A stretch of DNA of 64,000 bases, taken from positions 1 to 64,000 of the forward strand of contig NZ_JAVHUY010000050.1 in assembly GCF_031085175.1 (NCBI RefSeq), written 5' to 3'. Numbering within the stretch: the stretch's first letter is position 1; each line of letters starts with the position of its first letter. This stretch comes from Phytohabitans maris. GTDB lineage: Bacteria > Actinomycetota > Actinomycetes > Mycobacteriales > Micromonosporaceae. The notes below the pieces were generated by a model that saw only the letters and a list, made by a program, of their open reading frames with translations, did no database searches and was not told the origin of the DNA. The translations under genes were made by a program, and so were the position numbers. This document shows positions 22,741 through 32,617 of this stretch, in pieces.

Positions 22741-23805
22741 ATGGTCGCAATCGCGTACGAGGACATCGTCAAGGCCCCGAAGGCTCTGTTGCACGACCAC
22801 CTCGACGGCGGGCTCCGCCCGGCGACGATCATCGAGCTGGCGGCCGAGGTCGGCCATCCCCTCCCGGCGACAGAGCCGGACGAACTGGCCAGATGGTTCG
22901 TCAGCGCGTGCGACTCCGGCTCGCTGGAGCGGTACATCGCGACGTTCGAGCACACCGTGGCGGTGATGCAGACCGAGTCGGCGCTGCGGCGGGTGGCCGC
23001 CGAGTGCGCGCTCGACCTGGCCGACGACGGCGTCGTGTACGCGGAGGTCCGCTTCGCCCCCGAGCAGCACCTCAACCGCGGGCTCACGCTGGAGCAGGTG
23101 GTGGAGGCGGTGCTCGCCGGGTTCGCCGAGGGCGCGGAGCGGGCGGCGGCGGCCGGCCGGCCGATCCGGATCGGGACGCTGCTCACCGCGATGCGGCACG
23201 CGGCCCGCTCGATGGAGATCGCCGAGCTGGCGGTCCGCTTCCGGGACACCGGCGTGGTCGGCTTCGACATCGCCGGCGCGGAGGCCGGCTTTCCGCCCAC
23301 CCGGCACCTGGACGCGTTCGAGTACCTCCAGCGGGAGAACTTCCACTTCACCATCCACGCCGGCGAGGCGTTCGGGTTGCCGTCGATCTGGCAGGCGATC
23401 CAGTGGTGCGGCGCCGACCGGCTCGGCCACGGCGTACGGATCGTCGACGACATCACCGGCGGCGTGCTGGGGCGGCTCGCGGCGTACGTGCGGGACAAGC
23501 GGATCCCGCTGGAGCTCTGCCCCTCCTCCAACGTGCAGACCGGCGCGGCTCCCTCGATCGCCGAGCACCCGATCGGCCTGCTGCGCGACCTGCGCTTCCG
23601 GGTCACGGTCAACACCGACAACCGGCTGATGAGCGGCACCTCGATGTCCCGCGAGATGGCGCTGCTGGTGGAGGCGTTCGGATATGGCTGGGCTGAATTG
23701 CAGTGGTTTACGATCAATGCGATGAAGAGCGCTTTTATCCCGTTTGACGAGCGGCTCTCGATCATCAACGAAGTGATCAAGCCGGCGTACGCGAAGTTGT
23801 TGTAA
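22741..23805 (+). CDS. add: Adenosine deaminase
   Basis: Converts adenosine and deoxyadenosine to inosine and deoxyinosine. 354 aa. Zinc-site motif HDHLDGG (His18, His20), the TIHAGEAFG motif with the third zinc His and catalytic Glu, HGVRI with the His that polarises water, and NTDNRLMS carrying the last zinc ligand. All expected residues are present. Start ATG 22741, only 10 bases from the divergent methyltransferase start. Belongs functionally with the transporter, cdd and deoA, though it has its own promoter. Confidence 0.95.
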   Translation: MVAIAYEDIVKAPKALLHDHLDGGLRPATIIELAAEVGHPLPATEPDELARWFVSACDSGSLERYIATFEHTVAVMQTESALRRVAAECALDLADDGVVYAEVRFAPEQHLNRGLTLEQVVEAVLAGFAEGAERAAAAGRPIRIGTLLTAMRHAARSMEIAELAVRFRDTGVVGFDIAGAEAGFPPTRHLDAFEYLQRENFHFTIHAGEAFGLPSIWQAIQWCGADRLGHGVRIVDDITGGVLGRLAAYVRDKRIPLELCPSSNVQTGAAPSIAEHPIGLLRDLRFRVTVNTDNRLMSGTSMSREMALLVEAFGYGWAELQWFTINAMKSAFIPFDERLSIINEVIKPAYAKLL

Positions 23806-24223
23806 TTCCGTGTCGCTGGCCGTACGGGCAACTGTGGCGATACGGTCAGTCAGGCCGCACCGAGTGGTTACCCGGCGGTATGCACGCAGCGCGTAAACCG
23901 GCACTTCGGCCTTGCCGTCGATGGCCGGTCGGGCAATGGTCGGCACTGCCGCGGCGTCGCCATCCTTGGCGAGGTACTCATCACGGCCCAGGCCTAGCGA
24001 GCAGGACAAGTTGGACAGCGGGTGCGCTCACAATCAGTAGTTGATCGCAGACGCATTGCTATCAATGCTACTTTCGTCCAAATGCGGGGATGGTTAGGGC
24101 GAACCTGGCCTTTCTCTTTGACACGGGTCGTGATGGAATCTCGGGGGTTCGACCCGACCGGGTCGGTCGATGAGCGGTGCCCAGTTTGACGGGCCGGGCG
24201 CCGGAGCTGGAGAGGGCGGTGAC
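23806..24223. other. Non-coding stretch between add and the conservon
   Basis: No supported gene. The 3' two-thirds are relatively AT-rich for this genome (about 24040-24140), as expected for a promoter: TTGATC at 24042-24047 could be a -35 box, with AT-rich sequence (ATCAATGCTACTTT) about 18 nt on. A 16-bp perfect palindrome lies at 24150-24165. The upstream part reads like degraded coding sequence, but no frame is convincing. Confidence 0.5.
24150..24165. promoter_or_regulatory. Palindrome CGACCCG-AC-CGGGTCG before the conservon kinase
   Basis: Perfect 7-bp arms around AC, 58 bases before the preferred GTG start at 24224. It may be an operator or a hairpin in the leader of the conservon mRNA. 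Confidence 0.4.
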
Positions 24224-27200
24224 GTGAGTAAGCAGCCGAAGACGGCGGACTCTGTCATGTCGCGTCTCCGCCGGCCGCTGGGCCGGCTTCGAGATCTTCC
24301 GATCTGGTCCAAGCTTGGCCTGATCATGATCGTGCCCACGCTCGCCACGATCGGCGTCGGCACCAACGGCCTGATCGAGCACCTCGGCACCGCAAACGAC
24401 GCTGACCGCGCGCGCACCCTGTCGCAGCTGTCGGAGGCGTCCGGCGCTCTGGTGCACAACCTGCAAAACGAGCGGGCCGCGGCGGCGATGCTGCTCGGCG
24501 TCCGGGCGAGCGACACCGCCGCCAAGCAGAAGTACAACGAGGCGTACACGAAGGTGCAGCCGACGGTCGACGAGACCAAGCGGCCGTACCAGCAGGAGCG
24601 CAACGCGCTCAACGCCGACGACCTCCCGGTCAACTTCCGTGACGCGCTCACCACGATCGACCAGCGCCTCGCCGACCTGCCCGCGATCCGCAGCCAGGTC
24701 ACCAACGCCAAGCTCCAGCTCAGCCAGGCCAGCAGCAACTACACGACGCTGCTCACCAGCCTGATCTCGGTGCGTGACTCGGCCGCGCAGCTCGCCGGTG
24801 ACACGACGCTCGGTGACCAGATGCGCGCCACGGCGGCGCTCGCCCGCTTCAAGGAGTTCATCTCCCAGGAGCGGATCGTCGGCCTCAACATCATCAGCAC
24901 CGGCACGTTCACGCCCAACCTGCGGACGCAGTACATCGAGACGCAGACCGGGCAGGACCAGGCCGTGCAGGCGTTCAAGGCGGTCGCCACCCGGACCGAC
25001 GCCGAGCTGTTCGACCAGACGGTCGCCGGCTCCGACCTGCGCAAGGTCGAGGGATACGCGGGTTACCTGCAGAGCCGCGACGGCCCCAACATCAGCGACC
25101 GCCCGTTCGACGCGGCGAGCTGGGACAGCGCCCTGCTGGCCAAGGCCGAGCTGGTCCGCAGGGTCGAGACCGCCGTCGACGGCGAGGTCGTTGACCGCGC
25201 CACCACACTGCGTGACCAGGAGTACGAGCAGCTGCTCATCGAGGCCGGCGTGCTGCTCGGCGTCCTCCTGCTCGCCATCCTCTTCGCCTGGGCGGTCGCC
25301 CGCTCGATGGCCCGGTCGCTGCGCGAGCTGCGGCACGGCGCCCTCTCCGTCGCGCAGTACGGGCTGCCCCAGGCGGTCTCCCGGCTCCGTGACCCGGCCC
25401 TGTCCAGCCAGCTCTCGCCGGTGCAGGTGGCCAACCAGATCGCCGAGCCGCTGCCGGTCCGGAGCAAGGACGAGTTCGGGCAGGTGACCGAGGCGTTCAA
25501 CGCGGTCCACCTGGAAGCCGTCCGCACCGCCGCCGAGCAGGCCGCGCTCCGCGCCTCCGTCGCGACGATGTTCGTCAACCTGGCCCGCCGCTCGCAGATC
25601 CTGGTCGACCGGCTGATCGGCCACCTCGACCGGCTGGAGCGCGGCGAGGAAGACCCGGACCGGCTGGCCGAGCTCTTCCAGCTCGACCACCTGGCCACCC
25701 GGATGCGCCGCAACGACGAAAACCTCCTGGTCCTCGCCGGCGCGGACTCCACCCGCGTGCAGCGCGAGCCGGCGGCGCTCATCGACGTGCTGCGCGCGGC
25801 CCAGTCCGAGGTCGAGCACTACACGCGCATCGAGTTCGGCGTGATCGACCGCGACATCGAGGTCGCCTCCAGCGCCGTCAACGACCTGGTCCACCTGGTC
25901 GCCGAGCTGTTCGACAACGCCACCGCGTTCTCGCCGCCCGACTCGCACGTCATGGTCGAGGCGCGCCGCGTCGGCGACCGCGCCGTGCTGTACGTCGAGG
26001 ACCGCGGCATCGGCATCACCCCCGACCAGCTGCACGACCTCAACGAGCGGCTCGCCACGCCGCCCATGGTCGACGTCGCCGTCTCCCGGATGATGGGCCT
26101 GGTCGTGGTCGCGCGGCTGGCCGCACGGCATGGCGTCAAGGTCGAGTTGCGGCCGGCCAGCGAGCGGGGCACCGTCGCCGATGTGACGCTGCCGACGTCG
26201 GTCCTCGTGCCCCGGGCCCTGTCCGGGCGCAACGAGCCGGGCGCGGCTCCGTTCCAGCCCACGATGGTGCCGCCGGCCGGGCAGCCGCCGCTACCGCCAC
26301 CGCCGGTGCAGCGCCCACCGGTCGGCGCGACGCCGCTGGCCCTGGAGAGCGGCCCGACCTCGGCACCCCCGGGACGCCCGTTCGACCCCGCACCGCTCAA
26401 CGGCGGTCGTATGGTCGGGCCGTCGGGTCAGCCGCAGCGGTCGATGCCGGCCTGGTCCGACCTCACCGGCGCCGCCTCGGCGGCCAACGGCGGCACCAAC
26501 GGCGCGGGCGGCACGTTCAGCCCGCGTACGCCGACCAACGGCCAGTCGAGCGACCCGCTGCCGCAGCGGCGGGGCACCGACCACTGGACCGTCGACGGCG
26601 AGGTGACCGGCGGCACTCCGGCGCCCGGCATCCCGCGGCAGATCCCGGCCAACCCGGAGACCCAGACGCGTGGCGGCGGCTTCCCGCCGGTTCCCCCGGT
26701 GTCCGCGCCGCCCGTACCGCCGGTCTCCGCCCCGCCGATCCCGCCGCAGGCGCAGGTGCCGCCACCCGCTTCGGCCCCGCCGGCGCCGCCCGTGGCCCCA
26801 CCCGGCCCGGCCGTTCCGCCCTCTTCGGCACCGCCGGTGTGGCCGCCGGTCAGCGCGCCGGAGACCGGACCGACCACGACGCCGCCGGTCCCGGAGACGC
26901 TCGCCGCCGCGCTCGACATGACCGCCGAGCTGCCCAAGGTCAACAATCGCAACGAGTCCGGCGCCAAGCCGCCGGCCGCGACCACTCCACAAGCGACCGC
27001 CCCGCCCGAGGCCACGCCGGCCCCGGCCGCGGCGACCGGGCCCACGACCGCTGCGACGGCCGGAGCGGCCGGCCAGCCGCGGTTCGCCGACGAGACCATG
27101 GAACTGCCGATCTTCCGCGAGCTGGAGTCGGCCTGGTTCCGCACCCGGCGTGCTGTGCCAGAGGAGCCGCGCACGCCCGCACCAAACGGTGACTTCGTCA

Positions 27201-27676
27201 CCGTGGACGCCGCACGACCGGCCAGCCCAGCCCCGCAGGGCGCCCCGACGGCCAGCGCGACCACCGCCACACCGGTGCCCGCCGCGGCCACCCGCCCCTC
27301 CGTTCCGCCACCCTCCGGCGGCAACGGCAACGGAGCGGCGCGCAGGGAGCCCGTGGGCGGCTGGCAGACCGCCGCCGACGACGGCTGGCGCGCGGCCACC
27401 GCCGCTGCCGAGCGGCCGGCATCCGAGACCACCCAGGCCGGGCTCCCCAAGCGGGTGCCGATGGCTCAGCTTGTGCCCGGTGGGGTGGAGAAGGGCGCCG
27501 CTGCTGTGCAGCGTCGTACACCAGAGGCGGTGCGCGGTCTGCTGTCCGCGTACCACCGCGGGGTGCAGCGCGGTCGCACGCACCCCAAGGACGACCAGCC
27601 GGCGACGTCGGGGGAGACCTCGCAGACCGGTTTGGGCCCCGCGGCCGGGAGCGGCCAGAAGGAGCATGAGGGATGA
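24224..27676 (+). CDS. cvnA: Conservon sensor kinase (CvnA-type, NIT + HATPase)
   Basis: Membrane sensor of about 1150 aa. TM1 near residues 30-47 ([16 protein letters not shown]), an extracytoplasmic nitrate/nitrite-sensing (NIT-like) helical domain (~50-335), TM2 (~337-360, [17 protein letters not shown]), then an HATPase_c domain with N-box [12 protein letters not shown] (~561-572) and G-box EDRGIGIT (~590). A dimerisation His is not obvious, as is usual in this family. About 430 Pro/Ala-rich residues lead to a conserved tail with SAWF, GLPKRVP and [12 protein letters not shown] 24224 is preferred for its GGAGAGGG site; ATG 24170 is possible. Stop overlaps cvnB by 4 bases. It probably signals through the downstream GTPase. 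Confidence 0.9.
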   Translation: MSKQPKTADSVMSRLRRPLGRLRDLPIWSKLGLIMIVPTLATIGVGTNGLIEHLGTANDADRARTLSQLSEASGALVHNLQNERAAAAMLLGVRASDTAAKQKYNEAYTKVQPTVDETKRPYQQERNALNADDLPVNFRDALTTIDQRLADLPAIRSQVTNAKLQLSQASSNYTTLLTSLISVRDSAAQLAGDTTLGDQMRATAALARFKEFISQERIVGLNIISTGTFTPNLRTQYIETQTGQDQAVQAFKAVATRTDAELFDQTVAGSDLRKVEGYAGYLQSRDGPNISDRPFDAASWDSALLAKAELVRRVETAVDGEVVDRATTLRDQEYEQLLIEAGVLLGVLLLAILFAWAVARSMARSLRELRHGALSVAQYGLPQAVSRLRDPALSSQLSPVQVANQIAEPLPVRSKDEFGQVTEAFNAVHLEAVRTAAEQAALRASVATMFVNLARRSQILVDRLIGHLDRLERGEEDPDRLAELFQLDHLATRMRRNDENLLVLAGADSTRVQREPAALIDVLRAAQSEVEHYTRIEFGVIDRDIEVASSAVNDLVHLVAELFDNATAFSPPDSHVMVEARRVGDRAVLYVEDRGIGITPDQLHDLNERLATPPMVDVAVSRMMGLVVVARLAARHGVKVELRPASERGTVADVTLPTSVLVPRALSGRNEPGAAPFQPTMVPPAGQPPLPPPPVQRPPVGATPLALESGPTSAPPGRPFDPAPLNGGRMVGPSGQPQRSMPAWSDLTGAASAANGGTNGAGGTFSPRTPTNGQSSDPLPQRRGTDHWTVDGEVTGGTPAPGIPRQIPANPETQTRGGGFPPVPPVSAPPVPPVSAPPIPPQAQVPPPASAPPAPPVAPPGPAVPPSSAPPVWPPVSAPETGPTTTPPVPETLAAALDMTAELPKVNNRNESGAKPPAATTPQATAPPEATPAPAAATGPTTAATAGAAGQPRFADETMELPIFRELESAWFRTRRAVPEEPRTPAPNGDFVTVDAARPASPAPQGAPTASATTATPVPAAATRPSVPPPSGGNGNGAARREPVGGWQTAADDGWRAATAAAERPASETTQAGLPKRVPMAQLVPGGVEKGAAAVQRRTPEAVRGLLSAYHRGVQRGRTHPKDDQPATSGETSQTGLGPAAGSGQKEHEG

Positions 27677-28077
27677 CAACAACGCAGGATCTCGGCTGGC
27701 TACTCGCCAACTTCGCCGATCGGGTGCCGGGCGTCGCGCACGCGGTCGCGGTGTCCGCCGACGGTCTGCTGCTGGCAGCGTCGCGTGATCTCCCGCGCGA
27801 CCGGGCAGACCAGCTCGCGGCGATCGCGTCGGGGCTCGTCAGCCTCACCCAGGGGGCCGCGCGGTGCTTCGAAGGCGGCGCGGTGCTCCAGACAGTGGTC
27901 GAGATGGACAACGGCTTCCTGTTCCTGATGTCGATCTCGGACGGCTCCTCCTTCGCCGTGCTGGCGGCGCGCAGCTGCGACGTCGGCCAGGTCGGCTACG
28001 AGATGGCGCTGCTCGTCGACCGGGTAGGCGACGCGCTGACGCCAGCTCCGCGCACGACCGCAGGCATGTTGGGTTGA
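27673..28077 (+). CDS. cvnB: Conservon roadblock/LC7 protein (CvnB-type)
   Basis: 134 aa Roadblock/LC7-domain protein, like the regulators of small Ras-type GTPases. The fold begins at [29 protein letters not shown] and ends in the [12 protein letters not shown] helix. Start ATG 27673 overlaps the kinase stop (ATGA) and has GGAGCATGAGGG upstream. In conservons the kinase, roadblock protein, DUF742 protein and GTPase are thought to form a membrane-associated complex resembling eukaryotic G-protein signalling (known from Streptomyces cvn9); here that is inferred from gene order. Confidence 0.92.
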   Translation: MTTTQDLGWLLANFADRVPGVAHAVAVSADGLLLAASRDLPRDRADQLAAIASGLVSLTQGAARCFEGGAVLQTVVEMDNGFLFLMSISDGSSFAVLAARSCDVGQVGYEMALLVDRVGDALTPAPRTTAGMLG

Positions 28078-28163
28078 GCGCACAAGCGGTCCGACATAGG
28101 GGGCCGCAGGTGCACGGATTCTGTTCGAGATTTGTTCGGGTCGACAGGAGGGGGTGAACGGCG

Positions 28164-28544
28164 ATGATGGCGGAACGCGACGAGCCGACCGGTGCGCTGG
28201 TCCGACCGTACGCCGTTACCCGCGGCCGGACCCGTCCCAGGCTCGAGATCGCGCTCGAGGCGCTCGTGGAGACCACCGTAAGGGGCCGGTCCGCGGGCGC
28301 TACCAAGGGCGGTCAGGGCCGGGAGCATCAATACATCGCCGCGCTCTGTGACGGGCGGCTGCAATCGCTTGCGGAGATCGCCGCGCGGATGCAGCTTCCG
28401 CTCGGGGTGGCCCGGGTCCTCATCGCCGACATGGCCGCCGACGGCCTGCTCGCGGTGTACGAGCCGACCTCCCTCGACGACGCCAACGACGCGGTGGGCA
28501 CTGAACTGCTGGAGAGGGTGCTGAGTGGACTTCGCAGGCTCTGA
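28164..28544 (+). CDS. cvnC: Conservon DUF742 protein (CvnC-type)
   Basis: 126 aa DUF742 protein with a winged-helix-like core. It has the usual RPYAVTRGRTRP start, followed by LEIALEALVETT, then CDGRLQSLAEIAARMQLPLGVARVLIADMAADGLLAVYEP. The ATG at 28164 (or 28167) has a strong AGGAGGGGG at 28147-28155. It overlaps the GTPase gene by 20 bases. The 86-base gap after cvnB is the longest in this operon. Cellular role is unknown beyond membership of the conservon complex. Confidence 0.92.
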   Translation: MMAERDEPTGALVRPYAVTRGRTRPRLEIALEALVETTVRGRSAGATKGGQGREHQYIAALCDGRLQSLAEIAARMQLPLGVARVLIADMAADGLLAVYEPTSLDDANDAVGTELLERVLSGLRRL

Positions 28545-29136
28545 CATGTCGCATCGCCCGCCGCTGACGGGGCGCGTGACGTCGGCGAAGATCGTCATCG
28601 CCGGTGGGTTCGGCGTTGGTAAGACGACGCTGGTCGGCTCGGTTTCGGAGATCACGCCGCTGACCACCGAGGCGATCATGACGTCGGCCGGTGTCGGCGT
28701 CGGCGACACCCGGCAGGTGCCGGGTAAGACGACCACCACCGTGGCCATGGACTTCGGCCGCATTTCGATCGACCGCGACCTGATCCTGTACCTGTTCGGC
28801 ACACCCGGCCAGACCCGGTTCTGGTTCATGTGGGACGAGCTGGTGCGGGGAGCCATCGGCGCGGTCGTGCTCGTAGACACGCGCCGACTCGCCGACTGCT
28901 TCGCGGCGATCGACTTCTTCGAGCACCGCCGGCTGCCATACCTGGTGGCCATCAACTGCTTCGATGGCATGCAGTACCACGACCCGCAGGATGTGCGCGA
29001 CGCGCTCGCCATCTCCAGCGAGATCCCCGTGGTCAGCTGCGACGCCCGCAACCGCGAGTCCACAAAGCACGTTCTCATCTCCCTTGTGGAGTACGTGCTG
29101 AGCATGCGCCGCTCCCGCGCGGTCGCACCCGCCTGA
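28525..29136 (+). CDS. cvnD: Conservon small GTPase (CvnD-type)
   Basis: 203 aa ATP/GTP-binding protein of the conservon/MglA-like group. P-loop GGFGVGKTT at residues 27-35, switch region with KTTTTVAMDFGRI, the LFGTPGQTRFWFMWDELVRG segment in place of the Ras DTAGQ, and a base-recognition loop NCFDG in place of NKxD. Start GTG 28525 is favoured by GGAGAGG 7 nt upstream and overlaps cvnC; ATG 28546 just after the cvnC stop is an alternative. Last gene of the operon. Confidence 0.93.
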   Translation: MDFAGSDMSHRPPLTGRVTSAKIVIAGGFGVGKTTLVGSVSEITPLTTEAIMTSAGVGVGDTRQVPGKTTTTVAMDFGRISIDRDLILYLFGTPGQTRFWFMWDELVRGAIGAVVLVDTRRLADCFAAIDFFEHRRLPYLVAINCFDGMQYHDPQDVRDALAISSEIPVVSCDARNRESTKHVLISLVEYVLSMRRSRAVAPA

Positions 29137-29752
29137 CGGACTCGCGCCACCTCGCCGCCGGCGGGCCAACGCCCGTCGGCGGCCGTGTGCTGCCCAGACT
29201 CCGCAACGTCCACTGTGGGCAATGCGCGACGCGGCATCGTTGCTCCGCGGCCTCACCCTCCGCGGTAGGCAACCCACTCCACGCGTTCGACCCGCTGATC
29301 GTCAGGCTGCGCCCGCTGTAGGCGCCTGCGCACGAGGGCTGAACGTCGCGGAGCAAGATCCCGACAAAGTCCCTGACTTTGCTGCCTCGCCCGCGGCCCG
29401 TAGCACCAAAGTCAGGGATTTTGCTGCCACCCCGGCCAAACCCGGCCCGGCGGCGGCTGCCCTGGAGTTGGTGACGCGAAAGCGTAGGTGCGGCGCGGAA
29501 ACCGTGACGGGCCCGCCTTCCAGGGACCAGCGGCCGAAGGCCGGTGAGCGTTGGTGGCCACCGGAACTAGCGAGGGGCGATGGGTGACCACGAAGCACGG
29601 CGTGCGGCGATGTCGACCTGAGCCTTCGGGACAGGCCATCGGCTCTGCCTCCCGGACGTTCGGACCGGTGGTGAAGCTCGCCGAGCGGCATCGACCCGGG
29701 TGCCGACCACCATCCTGGCGGCGCCGCCGACCATGCTGGCGGGGCGGCAGCG
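29137..29752. other. Non-coding stretch between conservon and the facing gene
   Basis: About 615 bases between convergent genes with no supported coding frame. It holds two related 17-bp dyads at 29365-29423. The open frame at 29222-29587 looks like repeat-derived translation. No tRNA or IS end was found. Confidence 0.55.
29365..29423. repeat. Two tandem copies of a 22-bp palindromic repeat, 42 bp apart
   Basis: Copy 1 is CAAAGTC-CCT-GACTTTG (29365-29381) and copy 2 is CAAAGTC-AGG-GATTTTG (29407-29423); both are followed by CTGCC. The core is a perfect dyad in copy 1 and one mismatch away in copy 2. The start-to-start spacing is 42 bp, about four helical turns. Confidence 0.75.
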
Positions 29753-29785
29753 AAAAGGCGCCGGACCGTGCGGGTCCGGCGCCTT
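29753..29785 (-). terminator. Rho-independent terminator of the 919-residue protein gene
   Basis: AAGGCGCCGGACC (29755-29767) pairs perfectly with GGTCCGGCGCCTT (29773-29785), a 13-bp stem with a 5-nt loop. On the minus strand it is followed by TTTTCG. It lies 11 bases past the stop codon. Confidence 0.8.
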
Positions 29786-29796
29786 CCGACGATGGG

Positions 29797-32556
29797 TCAG
29801 GAGCGGTAGCCCGCCGAGCGGTACTCGTCTTCGCGGCCCACGGAGTCGCGGCTGAAGTCCCAGCCGCCGGCCGACTCGCGGCCCGGGCGGCCGCCGACCG
29901 CGTACCCGCCGATCTCCTGACCGCGACGCCAGCCGCGGAAGTAGCCGGTGGTGTGGGCGGCGATGCTCTGCGCGTCGCGGACGATGCGCAGCGGGCGCTC
30001 CTCGCGGGGCGGGAGGGCGGAGCCCGGCACCAGGTTGGCCTGGGGGACGCGGCGGGGGAGCCCCGAATTCGTCTCGGCGCCCACGGAGGGCGTCGCGGCC
30101 TGGGACGCGGCCTGCCAGCCGGTGTCGGCGGAGGAGGTCCAGTCGAGCTGGTTTTCTTCGTCCGGGTGGCCGACGAACCAGGCGGAACGGGTCTGGGCGA
30201 AGATCAGCAGGTCGCCGTCGCCCTCCTCGGCCACCGGCACGGCACTGCGCTCCACGGCGCGGCGAGACCGGGCCGTACGGGCACCGCGGTCGCTCGTGTC
30301 GGTGTCGACCAGGCGCAGCGACGGCGCGTCCAGCGCGGTCGTGCCGCTGAGCGGGCGGTCGTCGAGCGCGCGGTCGGACAGCGGCGGCGGCTCCACCAGG
30401 CGCAGCATCGGCGGCTCCTGGGGCAGGTCGTCCGCCTGCCACGGCGGCTTTATGCGGCCGTCCGTGGCGGCCGGCTGAGCGGGCCGGTCGAGCTCGCTGT
30501 AGCCCGAGTAGGGGCGGTCGCCGTTTGCCCGCTGAGGCAAGCCCGGCCGGGCCGCCGGCTCGGCCTCGCGACGCGACCGGGCGGCTGGCTCAGCGTCGAC
30601 GCGCGGCCGGGCAGGGGGCTCGGCGTCGAGGCGGGGGCGCGAGGGCTCGGCGTCCGCGCGGGAACGGTCGCTGTCGGACGAGTTGACCAGGGGCCAAGCG
30701 GCGCGCGAGCCGGGCTCGGGCGCGTGTCGGGGCAAGGGCACGCTCAAATCCGTAGCACCAAAACCACCCTGAGTGGGCGCGCCACTCTGGTCGGGTGACG
30801 GGCCGTCGTGCCGGGTGCTGGGGCGCGGCGGGATCGGCGTGGGGCGCTGGCGCTCGGCACGGGCGCTGTTGATCGCGGCCGTCGTGAGCGTGGCGCGGAA
30901 CGGCTCGCCGCTGTCGGCCGGTGCCAGGCCGCGCTGGCTCGGCACCACGGCGGCGGGCGCGATCGGCGTGATGCCGGGCGGCGGGGGCGGCGGCGCGGAG
31001 ACCGGCCGGTTGCTCACCGGCTCGGGGGCGCGTGGCGGCTCCACGCGGGGCGGCTGCGGCGTGCGAGGCGGCTCCGGCCGGGACAGCGGCATCGCGATCT
31101 GGGCGGTGTCGGACATGCCACCGCCGCCGTACACCGTAGGGGTTGCGGGCCGGGCCGGCGGTGCCGACGAGCGGATCGGCAGCGGGGTCGGTGCGCTGAT
31201 CGCGGCCGGCGCGACCGGCGGTCGGCTCGCCGGGGGTGGCGCGACCGGCGGGCGCACGGCCGGTCCGGCCGAAGCGGCCGGGGCCAGCGGCGGTGCCGAA
31301 GCCGGCGCGACCGGCGGTGCCGAGGCCGGCGTGGCCACTGGCGCCGGGTGGGTGGCCGGCTCGGCGTGGCGGCGGCCGGTGTCTCCGCCACGCGCGGCGG
31401 CGGGGCGGCTGACCGGCGGGGGCGCGACCGGTGGGCGGGTAACCGGGGAGGGGGCCACCGGCGGCGTCGTCACGGCGTGCGGGATCGCGGGAGCGGCGCT
31501 GGCAGCCGCGGGCTCCGGGCGGGCCCGGCGCCCGACGCGGGTCGGCGCGGGCTCCTCGGCCGGCGGGCGGACCGCGTGCAGGCCGGCACCGGCCGGGGTG
31601 GCCTGTGGCGCGCTGGTGGCGCCGGCCCGGCGCAACGTGCTGCGCCGCCCGGTGCTCGCCGGAGGAGCGGTCAGGCGGGCGCTGAGCGTGGAGATGAGGG
31701 CGTCGCAGCCGAGGTCGCAGGCGCGCACGGCGGCGACCGCCTGCCGCACGGTCTCGGAGATCGCCGGCACCAGCGCCTTGCTCGTGCTGCCGCGGCGCGG
31801 GGTCTCGGCGATCGCCACGCGCAGTGCGGTGATCTTTTCGGAGACCGTCTCGGCGTCGGCCACGCCTTCGGCCGCGAGCTGGCCGATCACCGCGTCGGCG
31901 GCGGAGGTGGACTCGCGCCCCCGCCCGCCGGCCGTGCCGTTGAGCAGGCTCGGCTCGGGCAGCGCGTCGAGCACCGCGAGCGACACCGGCTCGGCCGGGT
32001 CGGGGTAGGCCCGCAGGGCCGCCGGGTAGAGCTCGCGAAGCACCTCGCGCAGCGCGACAGCGGCGGAGAGCCGGCCGTTGCAGAGTGCGGCGTGCGCGGC
32101 GAGCACCGGCTTGTACGACAAGAGGTCGCGCGGCACGGGGAGGGCGACCGCGGAGAGGGCACCGGCCTGGAGGGCACGCGCGAGGCCGACCGCACGCCGC
32201 TCGGCGGCGGGAGACTCCATCTCCTCTACCGATTCGTCATCGGCAAAGCGCTCTGCGTAATCGTCGACCGCGTCGTCATCCGCGACGGCGAGCAGGCGTC
32301 CAGCTGCGGTGAGGAGCGACGTGACCAGGTGATCATCGCTGTCCGCGGCGATCGCGACCCCGGTCGGCCCGCTGGAACGCTCCACGAGCAGCGCACCCAG
32401 CTGGGCATAGCCCGCCGGGTCGTCGCTGACCTCGCAGACGTCGAGCAGCCGCCCCGCGTCGTCGACCACGGCGACCGTCAGGCGCGACTCAGCCGAAGCC
32501 GCTCGCGCTGTCGGATCCGCCGACGCCAGACCGCAGTACACGCGCACGAGCGCCAC
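29797..32556 (-). CDS. Large Pro-rich protein with IS110-like N-terminus and conservon-kinase-like tail
   Basis: 919 aa, function unknown. Residues 1-310 form a conserved Ala/Leu-rich region starting MALVRVYCGLASADP that loosely resembles the RuvC-like part of IS110 (DEDD) transposases (GRLLDVCEVSDDPAGYAQL; GVAIAAD), but the catalytic acidic residues are not in place and no insertion-element ends are seen. Residues ~320-770 are low-complexity Pro/Ala/Arg. The last ~130 residues carry IFAQTRSAWF, then SADTGWQAA, GLPRRVPQANLVPG and YFRGWRRGQ, in the same order as the tail of the adjacent conservon kinase. It is convergent with the conservon and followed by a good terminator. Confidence 0.75.
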   Translation of the reverse strand: MALVRVYCGLASADPTARAASAESRLTVAVVDDAGRLLDVCEVSDDPAGYAQLGALLVERSSGPTGVAIAADSDDHLVTSLLTAAGRLLAVADDDAVDDYAERFADDESVEEMESPAAERRAVGLARALQAGALSAVALPVPRDLLSYKPVLAAHAALCNGRLSAAVALREVLRELYPAALRAYPDPAEPVSLAVLDALPEPSLLNGTAGGRGRESTSAADAVIGQLAAEGVADAETVSEKITALRVAIAETPRRGSTSKALVPAISETVRQAVAAVRACDLGCDALISTLSARLTAPPASTGRRSTLRRAGATSAPQATPAGAGLHAVRPPAEEPAPTRVGRRARPEPAAASAAPAIPHAVTTPPVAPSPVTRPPVAPPPVSRPAAARGGDTGRRHAEPATHPAPVATPASAPPVAPASAPPLAPAASAGPAVRPPVAPPPASRPPVAPAAISAPTPLPIRSSAPPARPATPTVYGGGGMSDTAQIAMPLSRPEPPRTPQPPRVEPPRAPEPVSNRPVSAPPPPPPGITPIAPAAVVPSQRGLAPADSGEPFRATLTTAAINSARAERQRPTPIPPRPSTRHDGPSPDQSGAPTQGGFGATDLSVPLPRHAPEPGSRAAWPLVNSSDSDRSRADAEPSRPRLDAEPPARPRVDAEPAARSRREAEPAARPGLPQRANGDRPYSGYSELDRPAQPAATDGRIKPPWQADDLPQEPPMLRLVEPPPLSDRALDDRPLSGTTALDAPSLRLVDTDTSDRGARTARSRRAVERSAVPVAEEGDGDLLIFAQTRSAWFVGHPDEENQLDWTSSADTGWQAASQAATPSVGAETNSGLPRRVPQANLVPGSALPPREERPLRIVRDAQSIAAHTTGYFRGWRRGQEIGGYAVGGRPGRESAGGWDFSRDSVGREDEYRSAGYRS

Positions 32557-32617
32557 GGCGTCGTCCTCCTCCCCGGACTTGAGCGTGTGCCAAGGACTGA
32601 TGCTCCCTGGTAAGGGG

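Noticed and set aside
24143-24166. T-arm-like GGGTTCGACCC, as in a tRNA gene
   Set aside because: The T-stem cannot be completed to 5 bp and no acceptor, D or anticodon arms fit; it is part of the palindromic leader.
29222-29587. Open frame of 121 codons after the conservon
   Set aside because: Contains two repeated KVxDFAA segments that come from the palindromic repeats; no ribosome-binding site or conserved sequence.
29797-32556. Annotation as an active IS110-type transposase
   Set aside because: The acidic catalytic residues are not in place, there are no element ends, and the C-terminus matches the conservon kinase tail instead.
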